Positions 25,344 through 34,419 of a stretch of 64,000 bases of DNA are shown one piece after another. The position numbers were made by a program, and so were the translations under genes. The notes under the pieces were generated by a model, which saw nothing but the letters and a program-made list of their open reading frames with translations, searched no databases and had not been told where the DNA came from. Origin of the DNA: Desulfosporosinus lacus DSM 15449 (GTDB lineage: Bacteria; Bacillota; Desulfitobacteriia; Desulfitobacteriales; Desulfitobacteriaceae); assembly GCF_900129935.1 (NCBI RefSeq), contig NZ_FQXJ01000009.1, positions 1 to 64,000 of the forward strand. The letters run 5' to 3'. Within the stretch, counting starts at the first letter, position 1, and the number at the start of each line of letters is the position of its first letter.

Positions 25344-26061
25344 ATTTACCCTCTAAGATTATAGCTTTGGCAAGTTGGTTCTCTACCCCAACTAAGTGAT
25401 CTAGCATGAGTTTCTGAGCTTTCTCTGCATCGTGATTTTTAATGGCTTCGTAGATAAAAAGATGCTCTCTATAAAGTTTTTCAGGAGTATCTTTATGTTC
25501 ATAAAGTTTACTGCGACTGCTTTTCAAAGTCTTTCTCATTGTATCCGAAAGAGTGTTCATTAGACGAAACAAGATCTTGTTATGCGTCGCTCTGGCAATT
25601 GCATAATGAAAATTATGATCCGCCTCTTCTCCTAAATGATACAATTCCAGATCTCTGCGCATGACTTCCAAGGCTTCAAACATTTCACAAATCTCATTTT
25701 CCTCTGCTCTCTCAGCCGCCAGTCCCGCAGCTTGTACCTCGAGAATTTTGCGTGCTTCGTAAAGTTCCAGATCAGTATCTTTCTCGATGAAGAGCATCCA
25801 GGCTAGGGGTGTAACTACTGATTCTATGTTAACCTGCCTGATGTAAGTCCCTTCACCAGAACGAACTTCAATTAATCCCATCATCTCAAGGGCACTGATG
25901 GCTTCCCGTATAGACGCACGACTTACCTGAAACCGTTCAACTAATTCCCGCTCAGAAGGCAACCGGTCGCCAGGTTTTAGCTGCCCTTGAGCAACTAGTT
26001 GACCGATCTGATCAACAATTTGCTCATATATTTTTCGGGTTCTAATGGGTTTTAGTATCAC
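25342..26061 (-). CDS. FadR-subfamily GntR regulator, likely of lactate genes
   Basis: 239 residues from GTG at 26061, chosen because GAGGAG lies 8 nt upstream. The N-terminal winged helix has the GntR signature (LKPGDRLPSERELVERFQVSRASIREAISALEMMGLIE). The C-terminal FCD domain (about 95-235) carries the metal-ligand pattern seen as EARKILE, DHNFHYAIA and REHLFIYEAI. FCD regulators such as LldR and PdhR sense 2-hydroxy or 2-oxo acids. Adjacency to glcF, glcD and lctP suggests control of lactate use. Family operators follow TNGTNNNACNA; near matches occur before lctP and glcD. Confidence 0.92.
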   Translation of the reverse strand: MILKPIRTRKIYEQIVDQIGQLVAQGQLKPGDRLPSERELVERFQVSRASIREAISALEMMGLIEVRSGEGTYIRQVNIESVVTPLAWMLFIEKDTDLELYEARKILEVQAAGLAAERAEENEICEMFEALEVMRRDLELYHLGEEADHNFHYAIARATHNKILFRLMNTLSDTMRKTLKSSRSKLYEHKDTPEKLYREHLFIYEAIKNHDAEKAQKLMLDHLVGVENQLAKAIILEGK

Positions 26062-26132
26062 CCTATTCACTCCTCGCACACCAGTTGTATACCTATAACC
26101 GTTCTTAGTGTACCATAGCTAACCCCTATATG

Positions 26133-26174
26133 AAACATGGGAACACTTTATTATTATAAAGTGTTCCCATGTTT
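26133..26174 (-). terminator. Perfect 18-bp hairpin after glcF
   Basis: AAACATGGGAACACTTTA (26133-26150) and its exact complement (26157-26174) flank TTATTA. It is downstream of the glcF stop and upstream of the regulator, so it ends the lactate transcript. T-runs are short on both strands. Confidence 0.75.
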
Positions 26175-26219
26175 TACAACAATTAAGGTCGTGAGTATGC
26201 TCACTTTTAAAGAACTAAT

Positions 26220-27509
26220 TTAGTTATTTTTACCAGCTCTGTAAGATTCAGCCAATATCTGGATTGTATGCAGGACCTCTTCTTCAATTCCTGCATTTTC
26301 CACCCCGCTTTTCAGCTGTAACCTGCAAGCCGGGCAACCAGTTGCGACTGTATCCGTGTGTGTCAATTCAATATCGGCTGTTTTCCGATCCGAAATCTGT
26401 ACAGAAAGATCAGGGTGAACGAGACTAAAGGATCCAGCCATCCCGCAACAACGACCAGGCTCTTTCATTTCAATCAATGTTACCCCGGGAATACTCTTTA
26501 ATATTTCTCGCGGTTCTTTATTAATCCCTTGACCACGATTTAAATGACAAGGATCATGATAAGTGACTTTCCGGTCCACTCGGCCTAACCCTTGTTTTTT
26601 GAAAGGGACTTTATGAATCAAAAATTCGGAAATATCATATGATTTGCCAGCCCACTTGTCGGCCAATGCTTTAAATTCCGGGTCATTCTCTAGCAATTCA
26701 CCAAAAACATGCTTCCAAGCAGTCCCTCCAGAAGAACAGGCAACAACTAATGCGTCCGCACCCAACTTCTCAAATGCTCTTAAATTGCGTTTTGCCAAAG
26801 CACTGGCAGAGGCTACATCCCCATTAACTGAGGCAGGAATACCACAGCAACCCTGACCCTTTGGAATGACCACTTCAATGTCGTTTTCTTTGAGAACCTC
26901 AACAACTGCTTTTCCAATATCTGTATAGAAATAGTTTATCATACATCCTGTGAAGAAGGCCACTCTCATCTTTGGATTTTTGACCTTAACCACTTCCGGA
27001 AACTCAGAACGCAATGTTTTGCTGGCAAGCATAGGAAATACCTTGTCTGTTCCTATACCTATATCAAAACGCATGCGAGCAATACGATCACTTTTGTGGG
27101 GTACGTGCTTTAAGGCTACGCCCTGAAAAAGGCTTCCTGTCTTCATCCCAAAATCAAACATTCGTTGCATCTTGAGCGCAGTAAAGGCAATCTTTTTGAC
27201 TGGGTGCAATCCTTTTTTGCGAACAGCTTCTGCCCTCGCAGCCAAGATTATCTTATCAAATCGAACTCCACAGGGACAGTTAGTGTTACAAGCCATACAG
27301 GTTGTACACAGGGAAAAGCGATCAGCCAGCCTCTCGGTCATTTCAATTTCTCCAGAAAGGAGGTATTCCACTAAACTTATCTTTCCCCTTGCAACTCCAA
27401 CCTCTTGGCGTGTTTCCTTATAGATAGGACAAACCGCCATACAGTTTCCACATTTCATGCATTTATGGAGTTCTTCGGTAATCGAATCCAGCGAATTATA
27501 TACGGACAC
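26220..27509 (-). CDS. glcF: Lactate/glycolate oxidase Fe-S subunit, GlcF-like
   Basis: 429 residues from GTG at 27509, chosen since AAGGAGG sits 8 nt upstream and the start then falls 2 nt after glcD. Two N-terminal 4Fe-4S motifs (CMKCGNCMAVCP; CTTCMACNTNCPCG) are followed by two CCG domains (FTGCMINYFY...GCCGIPAS; DPCHLNRGQG...GRCCGMAGS...GCPACRLQL). With the FAD subunit GlcD it passes electrons from D-lactate or glycolate to a downstream acceptor. In sulfate reducers such pairs serve as lactate dehydrogenases. The distinction between lactate and glycolate rests on the neighbouring permease. Confidence 0.9.
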   Translation of the reverse strand: MSVYNSLDSITEELHKCMKCGNCMAVCPIYKETRQEVGVARGKISLVEYLLSGEIEMTERLADRFSLCTTCMACNTNCPCGVRFDKIILAARAEAVRKKGLHPVKKIAFTALKMQRMFDFGMKTGSLFQGVALKHVPHKSDRIARMRFDIGIGTDKVFPMLASKTLRSEFPEVVKVKNPKMRVAFFTGCMINYFYTDIGKAVVEVLKENDIEVVIPKGQGCCGIPASVNGDVASASALAKRNLRAFEKLGADALVVACSSGGTAWKHVFGELLENDPEFKALADKWAGKSYDISEFLIHKVPFKKQGLGRVDRKVTYHDPCHLNRGQGINKEPREILKSIPGVTLIEMKEPGRCCGMAGSFSLVHPDLSVQISDRKTADIELTHTDTVATGCPACRLQLKSGVENAGIEEEVLHTIQILAESYRAGKNN

Positions 27510-27511
27510 GA

Positions 27512-28900
27512 TTAGTCCCTCCTTACTATCTTCCCAGGGTTCAACAAATAGTTGGGATCCAGGGCTTCTTTTATTCGCCTTAATGCAGCGACACCAGCTT
27601 CTCCAAACTCCCAATCTAGATATTTCATTTTTGCAATCCCGATCCCGTGTTCACCTGAAAGAGTCCCTCCTAAAGATATGGCGGTCTGGAAGATTTCATC
27701 GACCGCTAAGTGAACCCGCTTCATTTCGTCCTGATCTCGTTCATCCGTCAAAATCGTAGGATGCAGGTTTCCGTCTCCAGCATGCCCAAATGTGGCAATA
27801 TTGAGATTATGCTTATCGGCAATTCTACGAATTGCTTTAAGCATATCGGGAATTTTACTTCTGGGTACGGTTGCATCTTCAAGGACTGTTGTCGGTCTTT
27901 TTTGAGCAAGGGCGGGAAGTGCACTCCGGCGAGCTAACCACAAAAGATCGCGTTCTTTATCATCTTTAGCAATTTTAACTTCGACAGCCTGCTCGTCCTT
28001 TAAAATTTGCTCTACCAAAACAGCTTCCCTTTCGACCACTTCTTTATATCCGTCGACTTCAATCAAGAGGACAGCTTCAGCATCTAACGGAAGTCCAGCA
28101 TGGACAAAATGTTCAACGGTTTGAATCGTTACATTATCCATAATTTCGAGGGTTGCTGGAATAATCTTATTACGGATTATCGAAGCAATAGCTTTTCCTG
28201 CCTTATCAACGTCATCAAAAACGGCTAAAATACTCTTGCGAGCCTCGGGAGATGGTATTAATTTCACGATAATTTCCGTAACAATTCCCAGCGTTCCTTC
28301 AGCTCCGGTAAAGAGGGCTACTAGATCGTATCCTGTAACATTCTTAACCGTTTTTCCGCCCCACCGAATGACCTCGCCATTGGCCAAAACTATTTGCAAT
28401 CCCATAATATAATGCTTGGTTACCCCGTATTTTAGACCACGCAATCCACCCGAGCATTCCGAAAGAGAACCACCCATCGTTGCGGTCGTGACTGTTCCAG
28501 GATCCGGTGGATATAACAAACCGAGTTTTAGCACTTCATCATTAAGCGCCTGGATGATCACCCCCGGTTGAACGGTCGCCGTCAAGTTATCCTGGTCTAT
28601 TTCTAAGATCTTATTGAGATTAAGCATAGAGAGAACAATACCACCCTTTGTGGGAATAGTTCCTCCACTAAGATTAGTACCAGAACCGCGTGGATAGATC
28701 GGAATATTGTGGCGTACAGCAATTTTTACGACCTCTGCCACTTGTTCAGTAGAAAGCGGTGAAACCACAACATCTGGCTTATGATGTTTCATCGCGGCGG
28801 TCGCATCATAAGCATAGGTCAGTAAGTCTTCCTGCTCAGTGAGAACGTTCTCCGCACCCAGCACTTGAATGAGTTCTTGTAAGACTTCACGAGCTAACAT
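27512..28900 (-). CDS. glcD: FAD-linked lactate/glycolate oxidase subunit, GlcD-like
   Basis: 462 residues of the vanillyl-alcohol-oxidase fold. The FAD_binding_4 domain contains PVAP-like PIYPRGSGTNLSGGTIP and the PPDPGT...GGSLSECSGG motif. The C-terminal FAD-oxidase domain has FGHAGDGNLHP and SGEHGIG with the catalytic His. It oxidises a 2-hydroxy acid, probably D-lactate, to pyruvate. The gene is separated from glcF by 2 nt and from lctP by a terminator and a candidate operator. Confidence 0.92.
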   Translation of the reverse strand: MLAREVLQELIQVLGAENVLTEQEDLLTYAYDATAAMKHHKPDVVVSPLSTEQVAEVVKIAVRHNIPIYPRGSGTNLSGGTIPTKGGIVLSMLNLNKILEIDQDNLTATVQPGVIIQALNDEVLKLGLLYPPDPGTVTTATMGGSLSECSGGLRGLKYGVTKHYIMGLQIVLANGEVIRWGGKTVKNVTGYDLVALFTGAEGTLGIVTEIIVKLIPSPEARKSILAVFDDVDKAGKAIASIIRNKIIPATLEIMDNVTIQTVEHFVHAGLPLDAEAVLLIEVDGYKEVVEREAVLVEQILKDEQAVEVKIAKDDKERDLLWLARRSALPALAQKRPTTVLEDATVPRSKIPDMLKAIRRIADKHNLNIATFGHAGDGNLHPTILTDERDQDEMKRVHLAVDEIFQTAISLGGTLSGEHGIGIAKMKYLDWEFGEAGVAALRRIKEALDPNYLLNPGKIVRRD

Positions 28901-28935
28901 CCATCTACCCCCTATATTGTGAAAATTTTAATTTT

Positions 28936-28950
28936 GTCTGACTGTCAGAC
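28936..28950 (-). promoter_or_regulatory. Palindromic operator candidate before glcD
   Basis: GTCTGAC-T-GTCAGAC is a perfect 7-bp dyad 36 bp upstream of the glcD start. The minus strand reads TGGTCTGACAG here, one mismatch from the FadR-type consensus TNGTNNNACNA. A site for the adjacent GntR regulator is inferred. Confidence 0.5.
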
Positions 28951-29020
28951 CATCTAACCATATATTAATGCAATTATCATTAAATTTCAATATGTAAATT
29001 AAATTCTCTTCAAATAATAA

Positions 29021-29051
29021 GGGGAAGGGCTTTAAAAACTGCCGCTTCCCC
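29021..29051 (-). terminator. Terminator after lctP
   Basis: GGGGAAG (29021-29027) pairs with CTTCCCC (29045-29051) with an inner GGC/GCC pairing; on the minus strand it is followed by TTATTATTTG. Confidence 0.75.
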
Positions 29052-29088
29052 ATAATAGAGCCAATTTTTCAGTTTAAGCTTCTTGTGT

Positions 29089-30762
29089 TCACTGGATAAA
29101 TGTTTCGATCGTCGGTATCATACCCGGAACCACATATGCCTGCAGGTAGGTCATAATGCAAACAAGAAGTAAAAGAAAGAGTGAATGTTTAAGTGTAAAG
29201 CGGAAAAGGTCAGACTCTCTTCCAACTAAGCCAGTTGCTGCTGCCGCTACAGCAATGGATTGTGGAGAAATCATTTTTCCCACTACTCCACCAGAGCTGT
29301 TCGATGCTATGGTCAGAACAGGGTTGACACCGACTTGTTGGCCTGTAACATTTTGGAGTTGGCCAAATAAAGCGTTTGCCGAGGTGTCTGAACCGGTTAA
29401 GAAAACGCCCATCCAACCAAGTACAGGTGCGAAGAAAGGAAATAAATGACCAGTTTGGGCAAACAAAAGACCTAGTGTATATGAAAGTCCGGAATAGTTT
29501 GCAATATAGGCAAAACCCAGTACTGAAGCAATCGTAATAGTGGGATAGATGAGAGTTTTCAATGTAGCCCTTGCCACTTTGGCTCCTCTAGCAGGGCTAA
29601 TTTGAAGAATAAACATGGTTATAATTGCTGTGATTAGGATTGCAGTCCCCGCAGCAGTAAAGAATTCCCACTTGTAATAAGCTGAATAAACTGTTGGTTT
29701 AGTAACAATTGGCATCGTTTTTACAACTAATCCATCCAACCCCGGCCAATGCGGAATGCTTATAAACCATTGAAGTTGCTTTGTAATGAAATCCTTAAAG
29801 CTAGATGTTCCCCAAATTCCCACTATAATAGTAAGTATTATAAATGGAGACCAAGCTTTAAGGATTTGACCACCGGAATATTTTTTATATTGTTCGATTT
29901 TTTCCCCCTTCTCATTCGGAAAGCGCCAAATATTTTTAGGTTTCCAGAATTTGAGTAAAATAGCAGTAGCGATGAGGGAAAATAGCGAGGATATAATATC
30001 CGGAAGCATAGGTCCGAGATAGTTTGATGACCACCACTGTGCAACGGCAAAGGTGGTTCCTGAAACAGCAATGGCAGGAAGAACCTCTTTAGCCCCTTTC
30101 CAGCCGGCCATGAGAATAATTAGATATAATGGAATGAACACCGAAAGGAAGGGAAGTTGACGTCCAACTGCTGCCGAGATAAGGTTGGCATCAACACCTG
30201 TTACTGCACCAGCGGCAATAATCGGAGCACCAATCCCTCCGAAGGCAACCGGGGCAGTGTTTGCAATCAAGCAAAGACCTGCCGCATAGAGAGGTTCAAA
30301 ACCCAGCCCAATTAAGATCGCACCCGTAATTGCAACGGGAGTACCAAATCCAGCCGCCCCCTCTAAAAACGCACCGAACGAAAAGGCAATGAGAAGGGCC
30401 TGAAGACGACGGTCATTGGACAAAGAAGCAATTGAACTCTTAATTATATCAAATTGTCCAGCTTCAACGGTAAGGTTATATAGAAAAACAGCTGTTACAA
30501 TAATCCAAGCGATAGGAAACAATCCATTCAGAATTCCAAGAGCACTTGCTGAAAGTGCAATACCTAATGGCATCTTGTAAACAAGCACAACTATAATAAT
30601 AGTAAATAAAAGCGTTGATACCCCAGCGATATGGCCCTTCATACGTTTAATGGCTAAAGCCCATAATAAATAAAAAATCGGTAACGAAACCACAAGTGCA
30701 GTTAGTCCGACGCTACCTCCAAGTGCGGAATAGTTCTGTGTCCATTCCAAGTCAAATACCAC
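29089..30762 (-). CDS. lctP: L-lactate permease LctP-type
   Basis: 557 residues with about 13 membrane helices. It shows LctP/GlcA hallmarks: FGAFLEGAAGFGTPVAITGAIL, a mid-protein FIILTIIVGIWG region, MGVFLTGSDTSANALFGQLQ and ASNSSGGVVGKMISPQSIAVA. It imports lactate (and glycolate in relatives) with protons at the cytoplasmic membrane. The start is ambiguous: GTG at 30762 lies very near AAGGAAAG, and TTG four codons later is possible. It is first in the lctP-glcD-glcF group. Confidence 0.94.
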   Translation of the reverse strand: MVFDLEWTQNYSALGGSVGLTALVVSLPIFYLLWALAIKRMKGHIAGVSTLLFTIIIVVLVYKMPLGIALSASALGILNGLFPIAWIIVTAVFLYNLTVEAGQFDIIKSSIASLSNDRRLQALLIAFSFGAFLEGAAGFGTPVAITGAILIGLGFEPLYAAGLCLIANTAPVAFGGIGAPIIAAGAVTGVDANLISAAVGRQLPFLSVFIPLYLIILMAGWKGAKEVLPAIAVSGTTFAVAQWWSSNYLGPMLPDIISSLFSLIATAILLKFWKPKNIWRFPNEKGEKIEQYKKYSGGQILKAWSPFIILTIIVGIWGTSSFKDFITKQLQWFISIPHWPGLDGLVVKTMPIVTKPTVYSAYYKWEFFTAAGTAILITAIITMFILQISPARGAKVARATLKTLIYPTITIASVLGFAYIANYSGLSYTLGLLFAQTGHLFPFFAPVLGWMGVFLTGSDTSANALFGQLQNVTGQQVGVNPVLTIASNSSGGVVGKMISPQSIAVAAAATGLVGRESDLFRFTLKHSLFLLLLVCIMTYLQAYVVPGMIPTIETFIQ

Positions 30763-30839
30763 CTTTCCTTATGTAGACTTTTATATTTATCCATTTTTCC
30801 CCGTTTGACTTCTCCTTTCCTAAATATTCATTCTTAGCG

Positions 30840-30850
30840 TGGCCTGACCA
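30840..30850 (-). promoter_or_regulatory. FadR-type operator candidate before lctP
   Basis: The minus strand reads TGGTCAGGCCA, one mismatch from TNGTNNNACNA, 78 bp upstream of the lctP start. Inferred partner is the GntR regulator at 25342-26061. Confidence 0.45.
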
Positions 30851-30980
30851 TCTTGCCATTCTACCATCACACCATTGAATACTATAACTCTGCTTTCCTG
30901 ATATTTCAAGTCCAATTCATTACTCCTTTAAAAATTGTTTACTATTTTCTCTTTAACTATGCATAGATGTCTCAAAATCA

Positions 30981-31020
30981 AAAGAGCAAGAAAAGCTCTC
31001 CCTAGCATTCCTTGCTCTTT
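30981..31020 (-). terminator. Terminator after the hypothetical gene at 31051
   Basis: AAAGAGCAAG (30981-30990) pairs with CTTGCTCTTT (31011-31020); on the minus strand TTTTGATTTT follows. Confidence 0.8.
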
Positions 31021-31050
31021 GTTATGGTATTTGGTTTCAATAATAACCTG

Positions 31051-31515
31051 TCAGCGTAAATATTTTTGTTCAAGCAATCTTAATTCCTGCTGAAATGATT
31101 GACTAAGTCGAAAGAGTAAACGCTCCATATCTAATCTGTGAAGAGATATGTTTTCAGGGCTTAAAAATTCAATTTTGCGGAACTCTGGTTTAATCAAGAG
31201 AGGGAGCAAATCATCGATATTCTCAATACGCAAGGTTAGAATGATCGGAGCATAGGCAACCTCATGGTGTCGGCGTCCATTCTCTTCTGCTACTGTATAA
31301 ACATCTAAACTTAGATCTACATCCTCGATAATGATTCCTTGAAGCGGCACATTGCGAAGTAAAGCAACTTGTTGCTCTCGCATTGTTTCAGCCATTATTT
31401 CCTTACTCTTCCCTCCAAAGAAAAAGCGTCCATTTTTTGATTCACCGCGAAAATCCACTCTAATCCGTACGCGAATGTGTTCTGTCAGGAGCTCATTCCC
31501 AATCCGAATCTTCAT
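31051..31515 (-). CDS. Hypothetical protein
   Basis: 154 residues from ATG at 31515 (GGAG 9 nt upstream; an ATG eight codons earlier has no ribosome site). Not recognised. It is soluble and charged, with alternating beta-like stretches (VRIRVDFRG, DVDLSLDVYTVAEENG, PIILTLRIENID) and a helical end (RLLFRLSQSFQQELRLLEQKYL). No signal peptide, membrane helix or Cys motif. It is monocistronic and followed by a terminator. Confidence 0.7.
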   Translation of the reverse strand: MKIRIGNELLTEHIRVRIRVDFRGESKNGRFFFGGKSKEIMAETMREQQVALLRNVPLQGIIIEDVDLSLDVYTVAEENGRRHHEVAYAPIILTLRIENIDDLLPLLIKPEFRKIEFLSPENISLHRLDMERLLFRLSQSFQQELRLLEQKYLR

Positions 31516-31691
31516 TACTGGTTCTCTCCGTTTCCCCATCTTACTACATTCTGTCTTTTTATTTCATCATAAATTAAATATTCTCCATAGATTTGATTTT
31601 CTCCTGCAAGCCTTGCTTTAGGGTTGGAATTTGTGGACATACTAAGAAAACTTCAACGGGTATATATGCGTTTAAAAGGAGGATAAATTAC

Positions 31692-32204
31692 ATGTTAAAA
31701 ACAGCCGTTGCTATTTTCAAAGGCCCTCAACAAACCAAGGAGGCAATTGAAGAAATTCAAGGGGAATCCTTGGCAAATAGTAAAGTATCCGTGGTGGTTC
31801 TAAGTGAATACCTCCATCAAGGTCAATACCGTGAAGAAATTGCTAACGAATTAGCCTATTATCCGAGCGAACCCTTTTTCGACAAATATCATACCTGGCT
31901 AGTTCAAGCTCCACCGTTTCTCGTACCCAATTTAGGGGAAGTGGTTGTCGCCGGACCTCTAGCCAGTCAGCTCATGCATCAACCTCAAGGTCGCGGGCTT
32001 GCTGAGGTACTACTTAGCTATGGCCTTTCAGAAATTCGCGCACGCCATTATGAACATGAAGTGCGCACCGGGCATTGGTTTGTTCTAATCCAAACAGAGC
32101 ACGAAAAAATTAATGCGGTTACTAATACCCTGCGCGGCTATGGCGGAAGAGATATTGAGAAGTGGAATAAGGAACTCGATCATCCTACTTACCCTAAATC
32201 ATAA
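31692..32204 (+). CDS. Hypothetical protein, stress-protein-like (YflT type)
   Basis: 170 residues from ATG at 31692, with AAGGAGG 9 nt upstream. The opening VAIFKGPQQTKEAIEEIQ resembles general-stress 17M/YflT-type domains that begin with a beta strand and a helix holding acidic residues; the remainder (VVVAGPLASQLM, HYEHEVRTGHWFVLIQTE) repeats that alpha/beta pattern. Function unknown. Its last 6 bases overlap the convergent rluB gene. Confidence 0.72.
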   Translation: MLKTAVAIFKGPQQTKEAIEEIQGESLANSKVSVVVLSEYLHQGQYREEIANELAYYPSEPFFDKYHTWLVQAPPFLVPNLGEVVVAGPLASQLMHQPQGRGLAEVLLSYGLSEIRARHYEHEVRTGHWFVLIQTEHEKINAVTNTLRGYGGRDIEKWNKELDHPTYPKS

Positions 32205-32972
32205 TCCTGCTTTGGTCCGCAATTCCTGGATTTCCTCTTTGGTAAGAGCTCTGTAAGCACCGGGACGAAGAGTATTCCCTTGGCTAAGTGAACCGAAGCG
32301 GACCCGCTCAAGCTTAAGTACAGGATATCCGACAGCTGCAAACATCCGACGAACTTGGCGATTTCGTCCTTCATGAATTGTCACTTCCAAGATTTCTAAA
32401 CGATCCGATTTAGACTTCTCGGTACTCTTTTTGAGAACACCGCACACAACACGCTCTACAATAGCTGGTGCGGTGTTCCCATCTTCCAGGAGTACACCTT
32501 GGCGCAAATTGTCAAGAGCGCTAATACCAACCGGACCTTGTACCCAGACACGGTAAGTCTTCTCGACTCCATATGAAGGATGCATCAAGCGATGGGCCAA
32601 TTCCCCATCATTAGTAAGCAGTAATGCGCCCGAGGTGTCATAATCTAACCTTCCAACCGGGTAAACTCGTACTGGAACTTCCTTCATTAAATCAATAACA
32701 GTGGGTCGCCCTTGTGGGTCATTTACGCTGGTAATTACACTAACGGGTTTATTAAGAAGATAATAGTGCAGTTTTTCAGAGCGTTGGACTGGCTTTCCAT
32801 CGACTTCAATATAGTCCTCCGTCCCCACTTTATGCCCTAAGGCAGGGATCTTTACTCCATTTACACTTACTCTACCTTCTAGAATAAGTTGCTCAGCATG
32901 TCTCCGTGAAGCCACCCCAGCTTGCGCTAACACTTTTTGCAAACGTTCTCTATTCTCTTTATCTTGAGCCAT
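32199..32972 (-). CDS. rluB: 23S rRNA pseudouridine synthase RluB/RsuA family
   Basis: 257 residues: an N-terminal S4 RNA-binding domain (RLQKVLAQAGVASRRHAEQLILEGRV) and a catalytic domain with the Asp-bearing motif PVGRLDYDTSGALLLTNDG, then EGRNRQVRRMFAAVGYPV. It isomerises a uridine in 23S rRNA, by family near position 2605. It is downstream of two glycosyltransferase genes, and its start overlaps the previous gene by 14 nt. Confidence 0.95.
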   Translation of the reverse strand: MAQDKENRERLQKVLAQAGVASRRHAEQLILEGRVSVNGVKIPALGHKVGTEDYIEVDGKPVQRSEKLHYYLLNKPVSVITSVNDPQGRPTVIDLMKEVPVRVYPVGRLDYDTSGALLLTNDGELAHRLMHPSYGVEKTYRVWVQGPVGISALDNLRQGVLLEDGNTAPAIVERVVCGVLKKSTEKSKSDRLEILEVTIHEGRNRQVRRMFAAVGYPVLKLERVRFGSLSQGNTLRPGAYRALTKEEIQELRTKAGL

Positions 32973-34419
32973 ATTCTCCCCTTCCTAACTGTCCGTTGCT
33001 AGTATTTAGTTCCTTTGTGTCACTAGGGTTGTCTAAATTACTTAAATCATATACGCCGGGTCCAACCTCAGGATAACTATTCTGAACTTTTCCCCAAAAT
33101 TGTTCGCTCTGTGTGCTATGAGGAAGATGAACAAGGTAATCCCCCTGTAACCTTTGAAGAACTTCGAAGGCAACTTCAGTATCGGCAGGGTCTAACCGAA
33201 ATCCAACCCTCTGTGCATAATAAAACGTCATCGGCGGCGAATCGCTTAATACCAGGATGCTTGATGGTACAGTATGCTCTTTAATCCACTTAGCTTGACT
33301 GAGATATTCCTGATTCCATTGATACTTTGGAGCCAAGTCAGTATAGGAACCATTGTTGATTAACACCAGGAAGACAATACCAATCGCCGTTCCTGGCAGG
33401 GAGGGTATCCAGTCAAGGGCATAAGCACTTAATAAGGCGGCTAAAGGTAAAATAGGCACTAAGTAATAATCTAAAGGAATACTGGCACAAACTATTCCAA
33501 TATATAAAACACTAATCCCACACCAAGCCAATAGGGCCAGACGCGCCTGAGAGCGAAAAAAGAGGATGCGGAGCATCCCAGCTCCGGATAGAAACAGGAC
33601 TGTCTCAGTAAATCCATGTTCAATATTTTTTTTCAATATCTCCCAATCTAAGCTTGTTGCATTGACAACTTGTCCAGTCAATATTCCTGAAACAAATTGA
33701 CTGGAAGATGCAACGTTAAAATGTACCCATAAATAATATACCAATGGCGGGATAAGCACAATCATGCTGTAACGGATAAGTTGCCCTATCCGGCGATCAG
33801 TATGCGGCCAAAAACCCAACAGAAGGGCAACGGGAAACAACATAAGCTGAGGAAGCTTAGCTAGTATTGCCCCAGCCATCACCAAACCTGCTTGCCAAAT
33901 CCCGCTCTCCTTTTGAGCAGTCCTCCATCTCCAGATCATTGCTAATGCCCAAATGCTCCAGGCTTGGGCCATAGGTTCGGGCATAACAACTCGTCCATAG
34001 TAGATTGACAAAGGGATTAAGGAATATATCGCGGCCGCAAAAAGTCCAACCCTATCGGAGAATATATTTCGCCCCAAATTATAAATTCCTGCCACTGTAA
34101 CCAAGGATAAGGCGACCGACCACAAACGTCCCCAAAGATCCGCCCAACCGAAGATACTCCAACTCCAAGCCAAAAGATAAGGCAAAAAGGGAAATTCCAA
34201 CTCAACACTTTGGGGTATCACCCCGTCGTAATTAAGTTGGGGTATGAAAACATTTGGAAAATCCATTAAATGACCCATCATATGGGTTGCCATACTTGCC
34301 GTATCTGCCTGCCTCCAGGCCTGATCATCTAAAAGCGGATTCGTAATTCCACGTAAACGGAGCACTAAGGCAATAAGCAGAATCATTGCCAAGAGTATAC
34401 GGTTTATTCCTCGGCCCAT
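32959..34419 (-). CDS. Polytopic glycosyltransferase, GT39/ArnT-like
   Basis: 486 residues from ATG at 34419, where GGAG lies 9 nt upstream. About ten membrane helices and the external-loop motif NPLLDDQAWRQADT with acidic residues near the first helix mark the PMT/ArnT (GT-C) fold, which moves sugars from polyprenyl-phosphate donors to acceptors on the outer face of the membrane. The preceding gene is a DPM1-like GT2 enzyme that would make the polyprenyl-phosphate sugar, so the pair forms a two-step glycosylation route. The acceptor is unknown. It overlaps the upstream gene by 16 nt. Confidence 0.85.
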   Translation of the reverse strand: MGRGINRILLAMILLIALVLRLRGITNPLLDDQAWRQADTASMATHMMGHLMDFPNVFIPQLNYDGVIPQSVELEFPFLPYLLAWSWSIFGWADLWGRLWSVALSLVTVAGIYNLGRNIFSDRVGLFAAAIYSLIPLSIYYGRVVMPEPMAQAWSIWALAMIWRWRTAQKESGIWQAGLVMAGAILAKLPQLMLFPVALLLGFWPHTDRRIGQLIRYSMIVLIPPLVYYLWVHFNVASSSQFVSGILTGQVVNATSLDWEILKKNIEHGFTETVLFLSGAGMLRILFFRSQARLALLAWCGISVLYIGIVCASIPLDYYLVPILPLAALLSAYALDWIPSLPGTAIGIVFLVLINNGSYTDLAPKYQWNQEYLSQAKWIKEHTVPSSILVLSDSPPMTFYYAQRVGFRLDPADTEVAFEVLQRLQGDYLVHLPHSTQSEQFWGKVQNSYPEVGPGVYDLSNLDNPSDTKELNTSNGQLGRGEYGSR

